DNA of 64,000 bases, taken from Dyella sp. RRB7. GTDB taxonomy: Bacteria > Pseudomonadota > Gammaproteobacteria > Xanthomonadales > Rhodanobacteraceae. Positions 46,684-55,047 of this stretch are shown here, one piece after another. Below the pieces are notes generated by a model. That model was not told the DNA's origin. It was given only the letters and a program-made list of their open reading frames with translations, and searched no databases. The position numbers and the translations under genes are program-made. How positions within the stretch are numbered: position 1 is the stretch's first letter; every line of letters starts with the position of its first letter. The DNA lies in assembly GCF_022761115.1 (NCBI RefSeq), contig NZ_JAKWJS010000006.1, positions 186,001 to 250,000 of the forward strand, given 5' to 3'.

Positions 46684-47201
46684 TCCAGATGGGTATTGAG
46701 GTGGATGATTAGCCTGCCGCGACTATTCATGTAGTCACTCCTCGACATGTGCGTCTAAGCAAAAGCAACTCATTGGGAAAGCGGCTGCGCAATTTCATTC
46801 GTCGCCAATCGCAATATGTTGTCGATTGACAGCGTCGGCCGGCATATATTCTTATGCGCGCACCGCGGCACGACTCCCGCGGCTGGGACTTTAATCGCCG
46901 CGAGGCGAGTTGCTTTGGGCAGGGAGCCTGGCGTGACGAAATAGAACATGCACATGCATTGATTCAGCCGTTTTTATTCAGGCCTGCTGCGACGGGGAAT
47001 GGTTTCGTGCATGCGGGCCAGGTCGCATGGGGGGATTTGATAATCCTCCGGCTTGATTTCTGTTGATCATCTCAATCGATTGTCTCTTGCCGGTCTTGCT
47101 GGCAGGCGGATAGCGGCTGGCCTTTTCCAACCGGTGTGTTGACACGTGCATCCCATCAAGCAGACGACGTCGGCCGTGGCCGTCTTCCGGCGGAACCAGC
47201 C
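46684..47201. other. Non-coding stretch of 518 bases
   Basis: No supported gene. It is more AT-rich than the flanking genes, and short ORFs on both strands lack ribosome binding sites and family resemblance. It may hold upstream debris of the truncated secretion locus that follows. Confidence 0.45.
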
Positions 47202-47458
47202 ATGAGCGAAGAACTGTTCCGCCAGCAGGCCATTGATGCCAAGCGGCAGCCGTGGCTGGGAAGCGTGCGGCTTGTCACGCCGGTCTCCCAGGGATTGTGG
47301 ACGATGGCGGTGCTCTTGATGGGGATGGCGATTGCGCTATGGCTTTACGTGGGGCGATACACGCGTCGCGAACACGTGGCGGGCATGCTGGTGCCGCAAG
47401 CAGGCCTGGTGGACATCACCTCGCAGAGCGCGGGTACGGTGACGGCATTGCGAGTGGA
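47202..47458 (+). pseudogene. Truncated HlyD/CvaA-type secretion adaptor
   Basis: The first 85 codons of a membrane-fusion protein for double-glycine peptide export: FRQQAIDAKRQPWLGSVRLV, one transmembrane helix (MAVLLMGMAIALWLYVG), then HVAGMLVPQAGLVDITSQSA and AGTVTALRVE. Full-length relatives are about 400 residues. Homology stops at about 47458, where the sequence switches to a secreted-peptide fragment; the frame itself runs to a stop at 47504. Confidence 0.75.
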
Positions 47459-47658
47459 AGCACCAGCAGCGCCACGGCAACCTATGGCTCGGATGGATCG
47501 CTGACCGGCGTGAGCATCAGCTGCCCAGCGATACGGTTCCGTCGATCACCACGGGGCGGGCGGCGCCAACGGGAGCGCCGGTACCGTCGGCAAGATCATC
47601 AACGGTGCCGTGGGTCTCAATGGCAGCGGCAGTTCCATTGCCTGCAAGAACAGGTAAG
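47456..47658 (+). pseudogene. Frameshifted C-terminus of a probable secreted (double-glycine type) peptide
   Basis: A coherent Gly/Ser/Thr-rich peptide emerges if two shifts are allowed: SSATATYGSDGSLTGVSISC, then SDTVPSITTG, then GTVGKIINGAVGLNG and SSIACKNR before TAA. The shifts fall at a C run (about 47523) and a G run (about 47553). Composition and the paired Cys suggest a bacteriocin-like peptide, but I cannot name a family. Its leader has been lost at the junction with the adaptor. Confidence 0.45.
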
Positions 47659-47679
47659 CGGTTGCTGTTATGACGTATG

Positions 47680-47704
47680 GCCGGGGGCGGAGCTCGCCCC
47701 CGGC
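47680..47704 (+). terminator. Hairpin after the peptide remnant
   Basis: A perfect 10-bp stem, GCCGGGGGCG with a 5-base loop, between the peptide remnant and the aspartic protease gene. No T tract. Confidence 0.5.
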
Positions 47705-47719
47705 ATTGAGGATGGTGTA

Positions 47720-49066
47720 ATGGCCTGGTCGAATACCGTTTCGAAAGTGCTGTGTGCATGCGTCGGCATGCTGTGCATGCGATTGGCCTTTGCGGGTTCG
47801 CCATGGGTCAATGACTGGAGCACGCTCGGTCCGTACGGAAGTCGGCTCATGGAAGCAGCGACCGCGACCGACGAGCCGGCCCTTATCGCGGTGGAGCGGA
47901 TCGCGCGTACCGACGCTTCCGCCAACGGCAGGGCTTACACGCTTTTGGCCCAAGCTCTTCGTGCGCGCATGCATTTCGACTTCGTGGGGGCCGACGCCAA
48001 GGCATCGCGATGCATGTCGATCGCGGAGCAGGGGGCTATGGATGGTCCGCTGGCGCTGTGCGGCTGGCTCAGGATGAATATCGCTGGCCTGCGAGGCGAC
48101 TACCCGGCCATGGCTGCCCTGGCAGGCAGGTTGGCTGCGGCCAATCGTCGGCTTATGCAACAGGCGGGTTTAAGCGACGACGATGTGGCGCACGAGCCAG
48201 CGCTTTCGTTCCTGCGCGGGCCTGAAAGCTACCGGGGCGTTCTCGATAGAAAGCCGCCCCGCGTTGTATTCGTGCGCGACGAGCACGTTCCCGTGCGCCG
48301 CAATGCATCGGGCGAGTTGATGGTCAATGTGCACGCCAATGGCGTTCGCATGGACTTCAGTCTGGACACCGGCGCGGGACCCACGGTGATTTCGCACAGG
48401 GTCGCTTCAGCCATCGGTGCGCAGATCACTCCGCGCAAGGAAGTGATCATGGATGTCCTCGGTCATCCAGCCGAGGTGCAGCGCGCCTACATCAGGTTTC
48501 TGTCGGTGGGGTCTTTCACCGTGCGCGATTTTCCGGTGCTGGTCGACGGGGACGACGCATCGGCACCGCTACTTGGCATGGATTTCCTGAAGTTGATGGG
48601 GGCATTCACGCTGACCGACGATACGTTGGTCGTCGGGTCGAGCAACCACGCGTGCCACGACAAGGCACTGCTGCGCTCGGCCGTGTTTCCCGATCCTATG
48701 CTGGTTCTCCTGCCCTTGGAGACAAGTGACGGGGTGTTTCATGCACTGCTGGATACCGGGGCGGCGAGGATTTATGCCATGAGCCCGTGGAGTCTGCGGA
48801 GCAGATTCGGCATCAAGGACGCCGAAACTCGTTTTAGCGTGGAAGGGCTGGCAACCGCGAGCGGTGGTGGCGGCCTTGCATTCTATCTCCCCACGGAAAT
48901 GAGCATTACCGAGGGTGGTAACTCATTGCACCGAGAGCTTCGCCTTTACACGAACTTGTCGCTGAACGCCGATCTGACCCTTGGCCTGCCAGCACTCAGG
49001 GATTTTATCTTCAGCTACGACTTGCAACGCGGCGTAGGGTGCGTGCAACCAAGGTCCATGCACTAG
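47720..49066 (+). CDS. Secreted aspartic protease with two retropepsin-like DTG motifs
   Basis: 448 residues with a signal peptide ending near LAFAG. A helical region spans about 25-180. Two retropepsin-like halves follow: VNVHANGVRMDFSLDTGAGP with ISHRVASAIG, and VFHALLDTGAARIYAMS with a later GLPALRDFIFSYD. Each half supplies one Asp-Thr-Gly-Ala, so the single chain could form a complete two-Asp active site, where retropepsins use two chains. It sits inside a double-glycine peptide locus, where processing or quality control of exported peptides is a possible role (inference). The start is ATG 47720. Confidence 0.7.
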   Translation: MAWSNTVSKVLCACVGMLCMRLAFAGSPWVNDWSTLGPYGSRLMEAATATDEPALIAVERIARTDASANGRAYTLLAQALRARMHFDFVGADAKASRCMSIAEQGAMDGPLALCGWLRMNIAGLRGDYPAMAALAGRLAAANRRLMQQAGLSDDDVAHEPALSFLRGPESYRGVLDRKPPRVVFVRDEHVPVRRNASGELMVNVHANGVRMDFSLDTGAGPTVISHRVASAIGAQITPRKEVIMDVLGHPAEVQRAYIRFLSVGSFTVRDFPVLVDGDDASAPLLGMDFLKLMGAFTLTDDTLVVGSSNHACHDKALLRSAVFPDPMLVLLPLETSDGVFHALLDTGAARIYAMSPWSLRSRFGIKDAETRFSVEGLATASGGGGLAFYLPTEMSITEGGNSLHRELRLYTNLSLNADLTLGLPALRDFIFSYDLQRGVGCVQPRSMH

Positions 49067-49078
49067 CGCGTAAGCATT

Positions 49079-49095
49079 GGGGCGGCTTTCGCCCC
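49079..49095 (+). terminator. Hairpin after the protease gene
   Basis: GGGGCG-GCTTT-CGCCCC, 12 bases after the protease stop and about 40 bases before the double-glycine leader start. Confidence 0.5.
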
Positions 49096-49135
49096 GGGTC
49101 CCGGAAGGGCATTCAACAAAAAGGAGTTTTATCCC

Positions 49136-49441
49136 GTGCGAAGGTTGACTTTGCGCGAGCTCGCGTTGATTGCGGGTGGCGACGATGCGCTGACGCGATA
49201 TGCGCATCCGCACGGTGCCTGTCTTTGCGGTATCCAAACAAGTGGACTACTGGGAGTTTCCGCCCTTCGACGTGGTGGAGCCTCAGCTCAGGCGCCTGCA
49301 CGGGGCGCTGGTGAGCAAACGATCCTCGCCATTTTTCCAGGCGATGCTGAGCCTGGTCGGCATCACGTTTCTTCATCCCTTTCTGGATGGCAACGGGCGA
49401 ACGTCGCGTATTGTTTTCAACGCACTTATCGACACGGATGA
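49136..49441 (+). pseudogene. Double-glycine leader fused out of frame to a Fic-coding region
   Basis: A GTG with AAGGAG nine bases upstream opens MRRLTLRELALIAGG, a textbook double-glycine leader (LxxxELxxIxGG) for export by a peptidase-containing ABC transporter. After about 20 codons, the frame runs through the Fic gene in the wrong register to a stop at 49441 and no mature peptide is recognisable. The likely history is a deletion joining a leader to an unrelated gene. A short exported peptide from the junction cannot be excluded. Confidence 0.5.
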
Positions 49442-49682
49442 AGCCTATATCCCTCTCAAGGAGATCCAGTACCTCTCCAAGGGCGGCTTCACCCTGAAGC
49501 TCAAGCAGGCATGGCTGCACGGCAACTGGAATCCGGTCGTCGAATTCTTCTGCTCCAGCATCGATATGGCCGAGCTGATGTCAAAAGGGCGGGCGTTGCG
49601 TGGGTCTATCGACGGCGGCGGGGCTTTTTTTAGCGCATTAGGATATGGCGGTGGCAAATGTCAGCCAGGAGTTACCCGATAG
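49200..49682 (+). CDS. Fic-domain protein, probably N-terminally truncated
   Basis: 160 residues. The Fic active-site motif is complete, His59 to Arg70 in HPFLDGNGRTSR, followed by a helical C-terminus (LKLKQAWLHGNWNPVVEFFC). Fic enzymes transfer AMP or other nucleotides to protein hydroxyls. The region before the motif is shorter than in whole Fic proteins, no inhibitory (S/T)xxxE(G/N) helix is seen, and the ATG at 49200 lacks a ribosome binding site. An in-frame stop at 49191 closes the frame upstream. It may be untranslated debris. Confidence 0.55.
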   Translation: MRIRTVPVFAVSKQVDYWEFPPFDVVEPQLRRLHGALVSKRSSPFFQAMLSLVGITFLHPFLDGNGRTSRIVFNALIDTDEAYIPLKEIQYLSKGGFTLKLKQAWLHGNWNPVVEFFCSSIDMAELMSKGRALRGSIDGGGAFFSALGYGGGKCQPGVTR

Positions 49683-49750
49683 GCCGAGGATCCTCAAGGA
49701 GGCGCAATAGATTTACGGGGGCGCTGGTTCGCAAGGCGTAAGCGTGGTGG

Positions 49751-50020
49751 CTATTGTTCTATGGCAGCGCCGTTAATATGGCGAAGGAAACGAACAACGA
49801 GTTCACCATGACCCGACGCAACTAATTGCTCCGCAGTTCGCCCGCCGAGGCTATCGATAGGGTCTTCGACGTACCAGCGGAGAAGATTTATTGAATCTGG
49901 TTCAATGCGAGCCGCTTCATTGATGACTGCGATCAGAACGCGACTGACATCTATGGGGTTGAGGTGCTGGCGTTCAGCAATGGAAAGGTTTTGCCCGGGC
50001 TGGTTCGCGTCCGCCTTCAT
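49751..50020 (-). CDS. Xre/MbcA/ParS-type (DUF2384) antitoxin-like protein, orphan
   Basis: 89 residues. The C-terminal half fits the toxin-binding DUF2384 domain: LLRWYVEDPIDSLGGRTAEQ then GHGELVVRFLRHI. The N-terminal part is helical but shows no obvious Xre helix-turn-helix. AGGGAG precedes the ATG at 50020. No RES-domain toxin is adjacent, so it is an orphan, or belongs to the neighbouring Fic scrap only by chance. Confidence 0.65.
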   Translation of the reverse strand: MKADANQPGQNLSIAERQHLNPIDVSRVLIAVINEAARIEPDSINLLRWYVEDPIDSLGGRTAEQLVASGHGELVVRFLRHINGAAIEQ

Positions 50021-50214
50021 TGTTGACTCCCTCTTGCGGTGTGTTCGCCAATAAAAGCGCACGTTTTATAGAACTTCGCCCCCATCGCCGCGTACGTTCC
50101 GTGGAGAAACTGAGTCTGAGACCGCTATAGGCAGCTAGACCGATCACTTATGTCATCCAGTGACTTTCGATCGACCACATCTAACATTGGGCCATGCCGA
50201 TGTAGTCGCGAATA

Positions 50215-50230
50215 GCCCCCTATTGGGGGC
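50215..50230. promoter_or_regulatory. GC palindrome, site A (CCCCC-N4-GGGGG family)
   Basis: GCCCCC-TATT-GGGGGC, perfect, about 150 bases upstream of the catalase-like gene. First of five sites of one pattern in this block. Confidence 0.65.
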
Positions 50231-50269
50231 GGGTAAGAGAGACGGCACCCAGTTCGAACCGGTACGCCG

Positions 50270-50283
50270 CCCCCAAACAGGGG
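50270..50283. promoter_or_regulatory. GC palindrome, site B
   Basis: CCCCC-AAAC-AGGGG, one mismatch to the pattern, 55 bases after site A and about 98 bases before the catalase-like start. Confidence 0.55.
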
Positions 50284-50380
50284 AGATTCGTCATGCGTAA
50301 AAGGAGCGAAACTTCTGGGATTAAAGGGCGTCGCCAGCGGCGGGCTTCGGTGAAAACTACGCAAGGATGGTCATTTCCAC

Positions 50381-51409
50381 ATGAGGATATCTCTCGTGAC
50401 AAACGCAGAAAAAAGCTCGTGGACAGAGGCGTATGAGGGAGGCAGCCTGGAAGCCGAACGTCAAGGGTTTCGTCAGCTCGCACAGGCAATGCTGGATATC
50501 CAGGAAAAGAATAGGGAGTCCGCGGGTGTTTCACATGCGATGCGTACACTCCATTCAAAGATATTGGTTGGCGTGACCAACGCTGAGCTGCGCATGGACT
50601 CGGATCTTCAGAGTCAATTTCATGTCGGGCACTTCATTCCAGGTGCGGTCCTTCGTGCTTCGATCCGCTTCTCTAATGCTAGCGGCGTGCCAAAGCGCGA
50701 TGATGCGGCGGACATGCGTGGCATAGCGATCAAGCTCACCTTGCCGGGCGGTAAGGCACACGATCTATTGATGACGAACTATCCTGTCTCACACGCGCGC
50801 AACGCTAAGCAGTTCGTCCAGTTTGCGACCATTGCCATGGGCGACCCAGCAACATTGAAAGAGCGGCTCGTCGCGCACTTCGGCGTCGATGAGGCCATGC
50901 GAATGATTACCACGGTGATGAAGGGCATGCGTCCCAGTCCTGGGCTACAAGCCGAAGCTTTTTGGAGCCGCGGCGCTCTGCTCTGGGGCTCGTTTCCTGT
51001 CCGTCTGATGCTTCGCCCTTGTCTTTACACAAGTGTCGAGCAGAGTGAAGCGCGGCCTGCGACGGCGGATGGGCTGCGTGAAGGCTTTGCAAACGTGTTG
51101 CATGAACGGCCAATAGCGTATCGGCTTGCCATCCAGTCTTACGTCGATGAAGAACACACGCCGATTGAAGATGCTGCCGTTGAATGGCTCGAAAGCGTGG
51201 CGCCTCCGGTCGAAGTGGGTACCCTCGTGATTCCATCGCAGAATATCCTGGGCGAGGAAGGCCTGCGTGACATGGCGAAGGTGGACGAGATGGCATTCAA
51301 TCCCTGGAACGCCCCGGCTCTCTTCCGGCCATTGGGAAATATCAATCGCGCGCGCGGCGAAGTGTACGGGGCGAGTGCCAAAGCGTGGGGCGCCTCTTCC
51401 AACGCTTGA
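50381..51409 (+). CDS. Catalase-like haem protein
   Basis: 342 residues of the small catalase-like family related to the catalase-type allene oxide synthase group. Visible blocks are MRTLHSKILVGVTNAELRM (distal His), PGAVLRASIRFSNASGVPKR, DMRGIAIKLTLPGGKAHDLL, TNYPVSHARNAKQFVQF, and the C-terminal FRPLGNINRARGEVY. No signal peptide is seen. Peroxide or organic-hydroperoxide handling is likely. Two GC palindromes lie upstream and an intrinsic terminator downstream, so it is a single-gene unit. GTG 50396 is an alternative start. Confidence 0.85.
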   Translation: MRISLVTNAEKSSWTEAYEGGSLEAERQGFRQLAQAMLDIQEKNRESAGVSHAMRTLHSKILVGVTNAELRMDSDLQSQFHVGHFIPGAVLRASIRFSNASGVPKRDDAADMRGIAIKLTLPGGKAHDLLMTNYPVSHARNAKQFVQFATIAMGDPATLKERLVAHFGVDEAMRMITTVMKGMRPSPGLQAEAFWSRGALLWGSFPVRLMLRPCLYTSVEQSEARPATADGLREGFANVLHERPIAYRLAIQSYVDEEHTPIEDAAVEWLESVAPPVEVGTLVIPSQNILGEEGLRDMAKVDEMAFNPWNAPALFRPLGNINRARGEVYGASAKAWGASSNA

Positions 51410-51435
51410 GCCCATCACCCGGCTTGGTTCTGTAC

Positions 51436-51469
51436 GGCTCCTGGTCGGCAAGACAGGAGCCGCTTTTTT
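51436..51469 (+). terminator. Intrinsic terminator after the catalase-like gene
   Basis: GGCTCCTG and CAGGAGCC form a perfect 8-bp stem with a 10-base loop, followed by GC and six T. This is the most canonical terminator in the window. Confidence 0.85.
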
Positions 51470-51505
51470 GGAACAGAAAGACTCAGGGGCGGTGTGTATC
51501 AAACG

Positions 51506-51838
51506 TCAACGAGTGCACGGGGGGATCTTCAGGTAATCACGCATCTTTTCTGCAGAGAAGTGGGTCAAGGCTGCAGGGAGTCCGGCCGGGTTGTAGCCGA
51601 TGTTCTGCGGAAACAACGATGCGCCATACACAAACAAGTTGTGCAGATCCCGGCTTTGCGAATGGCGGTTGACGACGCTGTTACTCGGACCGCTTCCCAT
51701 GATGGCTCCGCCTGTCATATGGATGGACTGGTAAATTCGCGCGCCGTAATCCATGCCAGGCTTCATACAGAAGATGCTGTGGCTCTTGGGCTTCATGGCG
51801 CGCGAGATGGCATCGCCGTTGCCTTCTTGGGCCGCCGA
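51506..51838 (-). pseudogene. C-terminal remnant of a GMC oxidoreductase
   Basis: About 110 codons matching the end of glucose-methanol-choline family oxidoreductases: SIHMTGGAIMGSGPSNSVVN, LHNLFVYGASLFPQN and GYNPAGLPAAL. The flavin-binding N-terminus is absent; upstream the sequence runs into the end of poxB. These flavoproteins oxidise sugars or alcohols in the periplasm, often as a subunit with cytochromes. Confidence 0.75.
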
Positions 51839-51886
51839 GTGCGCCCGACAAACGAGGGCCGCACTCGGAGCCTTCGAGGGCTTGAA

Positions 51887-53596
51887 TCAGATATTCTCCC
51901 GAATCATTTCGAGCACATCCGCACCCCGGCCGTTCAAGATCGCGCGTACCGAGTACATTCCCAACCCGATGATGGGTTTGGCCTCGATCTTGGGGGGCTG
52001 AACCAGCTCGAGCTGATTCACGTGTACGTTAAGGAGGGCAGGGCCGGGCTGCGCCAGCCAATCTCCAATCGCGGCGTCAAGTTCGGAGGCCTTGCTAACG
52101 GTCCTTCCCCACAGGCCAATGGCTTCGGCGACCTTACCGAAATCGGGATTCTTGAGCTTGGTAAACGTATCGAGGATGCCTTCGGCTTTCTGCTCCATCT
52201 CCACGAAACCGAGCTTGCCGTTATCGAACACGATGATTTTTACGTTGGACTGCTCTTGAACGGTGGTGATGAGTTCACCAAAGAGCATGGTCAATCCGCC
52301 GTCACCGCAACAGGCAATGACTTGCCGATCCGGTGCCGCTTTCTTCAGACCCAACGAACTGGGCAGTGCCGAAGCCATCGTGCCATGAAGAAGGCTGCCG
52401 AATACTTTCCGCTTCCCATTCGTTTCGAAGAAGCGCAGCGCCCAGACAATCGGTGAGCCATCATCGGCCACCAGTAATGCGTTCTCGTCCGCTCGTTCAT
52501 TGATGACGGACATCAGGTAGGACGCGGGAATGCTGTCGTTCGGGCCAGGCTTGAGGTGCTTCTTCCAGTCGGCCATGGCGCTCTCGTGCTTCTTGAGGGC
52601 GTTTTGGAGGAACGATGCGTCTGGATTGGCATCGAGCAGCGGAAGAAGCGCCCGGAGCGTCGTCTTGATGTCGCCGACCGCGCCGAAGGTGACGTGATGC
52701 CGGCGGCCGATATGAGTCGCTTTGATATCGATCTGGATGATCTTGGCATGGTCCGGATAGAACTGACGCCATGCAAAGTCGGCACCCAGCACCAGCAGCG
52801 TGTCGCATTCGAGTACGGCGTCATAGCCCGCTTTATTGCCAAGGATGCCGGTCATGCCCACGTTGTATGGATTATCATGCTCGAGCGCGGACTTGGCACG
52901 CGATGTATGCGCGACGGGTGCGTTGAGGCGCTCGGCTACCGCCTTGATCTCTTCGAGTGCGCCCTCGCAGCCAGAGCCTGCGTAAATGGAAATGTTGTTT
53001 CCCTCATTGAGTATCTTGGCGATCTCAGCGAGTTCCTGGGTGTTGGGGCAGATGTCCGGGCGGGCATGGTGCACGCGGTAAGGGAAATCCTCTTTGACCA
53101 CGCCGTGCGACATGTCGACGGGCACAATCAATACCGACACGCCGCCGAGGGTCAGAGCGGATTGGCAGGCGGCGACCGTCTTCTTGCGTGCCTGCTCAGG
53201 TGTCAGGATCATTTCACAAAACACCGTGCATCCCTCGAACACGGTCTTAAAGTCCACTTCTTGGACGAATTCAAAGCCCAGTTCATTCATCATCACCTGA
53301 CTGGCGATGACTACGACCGGGGCACGGTTGCGATTGGCCTCATACAAGCCGTTGATAAAGTGCAGACTGCCCGGTCCACAGGACCCCGCACATGCGACCA
53401 ATTCGCCAGTGAGTGATGCTTCGGCCCCGGCCGCGAACGCACCGGCTTCCTCATGACGTACGCTTACCCACTCGATTGAACTCTTGTTCAGGTTCTCGGC
53501 AATGAGGTTGAGCGTGTCTCCGACGATGCCATAGCACCGTTTCACACCCGCCTGCTCAAGTACTTCAACGACAATCTCAGCAACTTTTTTGCCCAT
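51887..53596 (-). CDS. poxB: Pyruvate dehydrogenase (quinone)/pyruvate oxidase type ThDP enzyme
   Basis: 569 residues, full length for PoxB. The ThDP-binding pyrimidine domain has the catalytic Glu in VSVRHEEAGAFAAGAEA, the central domain binds FAD, and the pyrophosphate domain carries ACCGDGGLTMLFGELITTV and IIVFDNGKLGFVEMEQ. PoxB decarboxylates pyruvate to acetate and passes electrons to quinone at the membrane. Its use with the bd oxidase encoded 8 kb away would form a short low-oxygen electron path. The start is ATG 53596. Two GC palindromes lie upstream. Confidence 0.9.
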   Translation of the reverse strand: MGKKVAEIVVEVLEQAGVKRCYGIVGDTLNLIAENLNKSSIEWVSVRHEEAGAFAAGAEASLTGELVACAGSCGPGSLHFINGLYEANRNRAPVVVIASQVMMNELGFEFVQEVDFKTVFEGCTVFCEMILTPEQARKKTVAACQSALTLGGVSVLIVPVDMSHGVVKEDFPYRVHHARPDICPNTQELAEIAKILNEGNNISIYAGSGCEGALEEIKAVAERLNAPVAHTSRAKSALEHDNPYNVGMTGILGNKAGYDAVLECDTLLVLGADFAWRQFYPDHAKIIQIDIKATHIGRRHHVTFGAVGDIKTTLRALLPLLDANPDASFLQNALKKHESAMADWKKHLKPGPNDSIPASYLMSVINERADENALLVADDGSPIVWALRFFETNGKRKVFGSLLHGTMASALPSSLGLKKAAPDRQVIACCGDGGLTMLFGELITTVQEQSNVKIIVFDNGKLGFVEMEQKAEGILDTFTKLKNPDFGKVAEAIGLWGRTVSKASELDAAIGDWLAQPGPALLNVHVNQLELVQPPKIEAKPIIGLGMYSVRAILNGRGADVLEMIRENI

Positions 53597-53724
53597 GACA
53601 AACTCCGAATGGCAGAAAGAAGAAGCGGCGCCACCACGCTGTGAATGACGGGCCAGGAAATCGAAAAGCACCGCTTTTGGATGCTTCAGCCGGCAGTCTG
53701 CAGTAGCGAATTGGTGCCACCTAT

Positions 53725-53738
53725 CCCCCTGATGGGGG
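53725..53738. promoter_or_regulatory. GC palindrome, site C
   Basis: CCCCC-TGAT-GGGGG, perfect, 129 bases upstream of the poxB start in the divergent poxB/membrane-protein gap. Confidence 0.65.
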
Positions 53739-53817
53739 CTTATCTGTGCGCTGACCCCGAGCGGTGGTCGCGACCATCAGTGAGAAAGGCATGCATACGT
53801 GGCGATAGCGGCCAACT

Positions 53818-53831
53818 ACCCCGTTTGGGGG
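53818..53831. promoter_or_regulatory. GC palindrome, site D
   Basis: ACCCC-GTTT-GGGGG, 93 bases from site C and about 92 bases upstream of the membrane-protein start. Confidence 0.6.
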
Positions 53832-53922
53832 GATGCTTCGCACCGCATGTCGCGTCCATTGTGTAAATAGCCGCCGTCGCGGCCATGTCAATAACGAAGA
53901 CACGCAGCTGCCGAGGATGGTT

Positions 53923-54423
53923 ATGAGCGTATGGGTAATTCTGTTAACAACGGTGCATTTGGGTCTTTGCGCGGTTGCATTGATACTGGGTGGACGCGCG
54001 GTTGTCCGTTGGTCTTTCGCGCCGTTTCATCCAACGCGTGAATCGGCCTTCCTTTATACTGGCCTGGCTGCAACGGTGACTGGCTTCGTGTTTCCCTTCC
54101 ATGGCATCACACCAGCCATCATCATTGGCCTGATCTCCTGCTTCACCCTAATAGTCACACTGCTCGCCCGTGCCCGCCTCGCGAGCAAAAAGCGCCTGTG
54201 GTCACTCGTTTTTGCCTGCGGTTTACTGACCGCCCAATACCTTCTGGTGTTTGTGACCATCGCCCAGGCATTCACGAAGATTGGAGCCCTGCATGCGCTT
54301 GCGCCGACACTCAAGGAGGCGCCTTTTGCGCTTGCACAGGCGGTGGCATTGATAGCGTTCCTGACGCTGACCGTGCTGGCTATTCGGCAAGTGCTCAGCC
54401 CGCGTAGGGCCAAAAGATGCTGA
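53923..54423 (+). CDS. Integral membrane protein, unknown
   Basis: 166 residues with about five predicted transmembrane helices (SVWVILLTTVHLGLCAVALI; TGLAATVTGFVFPFHGI; PAIIIGLISCFTLIVTLL; FACGLLTAQYLLVFVTIAQ; FALAQAVALIAFLTLTVLAI). No family is recognised with certainty. Start placed at ATG 53923, with GAGGATGG upstream. It is divergent from poxB and shares its palindrome-bearing control region. Confidence 0.75.
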   Translation: MSVWVILLTTVHLGLCAVALILGGRAVVRWSFAPFHPTRESAFLYTGLAATVTGFVFPFHGITPAIIIGLISCFTLIVTLLARARLASKKRLWSLVFACGLLTAQYLLVFVTIAQAFTKIGALHALAPTLKEAPFALAQAVALIAFLTLTVLAIRQVLSPRRAKRC

Positions 54424-55047
54424 CCGATACCGTATCGCGCACTGCATTTCTGCCGCAGTGCAACCGCGATACCTCGCATGGGTGGCTCTGCTGATGTGAC
54501 CATCCTGCTTCCTAAGGAAGCCAAGCATGTCCTGCGGGCGCCGCTGACGTAGGCTTCGGACGCGGATGATCATCGACGAAGCCAGGGCCTGCGTCCCGGC
54601 CGCACGTATCGCGTGGACGGCTCGGCTCAATTGCCTTGATCCATGAGGAAGGTTGACGCCTGACACTTTTGAGTCACGTGCAATACCCTTCGGGGGTAGG
54701 AACTGTACCCCTTAGAAGGCATCACCCAAGATAGCTAGCGGGTACTTTGGCTTGGCAAAAGTACAAGGCTCCGTGTGGGTTCGCCGAGTGAAACGGCGCA
54801 CCTTTCAATCCCCCTCCGCCGCGCTAGGCAACGCCTGCGCTATGGAAATCGCAATAGCGCGCTGTTGCGCCGTCCAGTCGCGCTGAGGCGGGATGGAGCG
54901 CATGGATGCTAGAAAAGGGCTGGCAGGGCGGCTAGACGTTCATGGAAGTCTTTGGCAGTAGCCGTACCGTCCGGTGATCTTTAGGGGCGATTGCCAAGTG
55001 AAACTCAAGCACATCCGCTGTGCCTAACCGAGTTTTCGAGGTGCTTT
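54424..55047. other. Non-coding stretch of 624 bases before the LuxR gene
   Basis: No supported gene. An inverted repeat GGGGTA-N7-TACCCC lies at 54693-54711 and a weaker ACCC/GGGT pair overlaps it, loosely resembling the nearby GC palindromes. A 32-codon ORF on the minus strand (54805-54903, RDWTAQQRAIAISIAQAL) may be a gene remnant. Confidence 0.4.

Noticed and set aside
46827-46851. Possible sigma-70 promoter, TTGACA followed by TATATT
   Set aside because: The spacer is only 13 bases, too short for a working promoter, and no gene follows closely.
54223-54666. A 147-residue minus-strand open frame
   Set aside because: It overlaps the membrane-protein gene antisense and has a shadow-frame composition.
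54805-54903. A 32-codon minus-strand ORF (RDWTAQQRAIAISIAQAL)
   Set aside because: It reads like protein sequence but has no binding site and no family I can name, so it is mentioned only in the gap entry.
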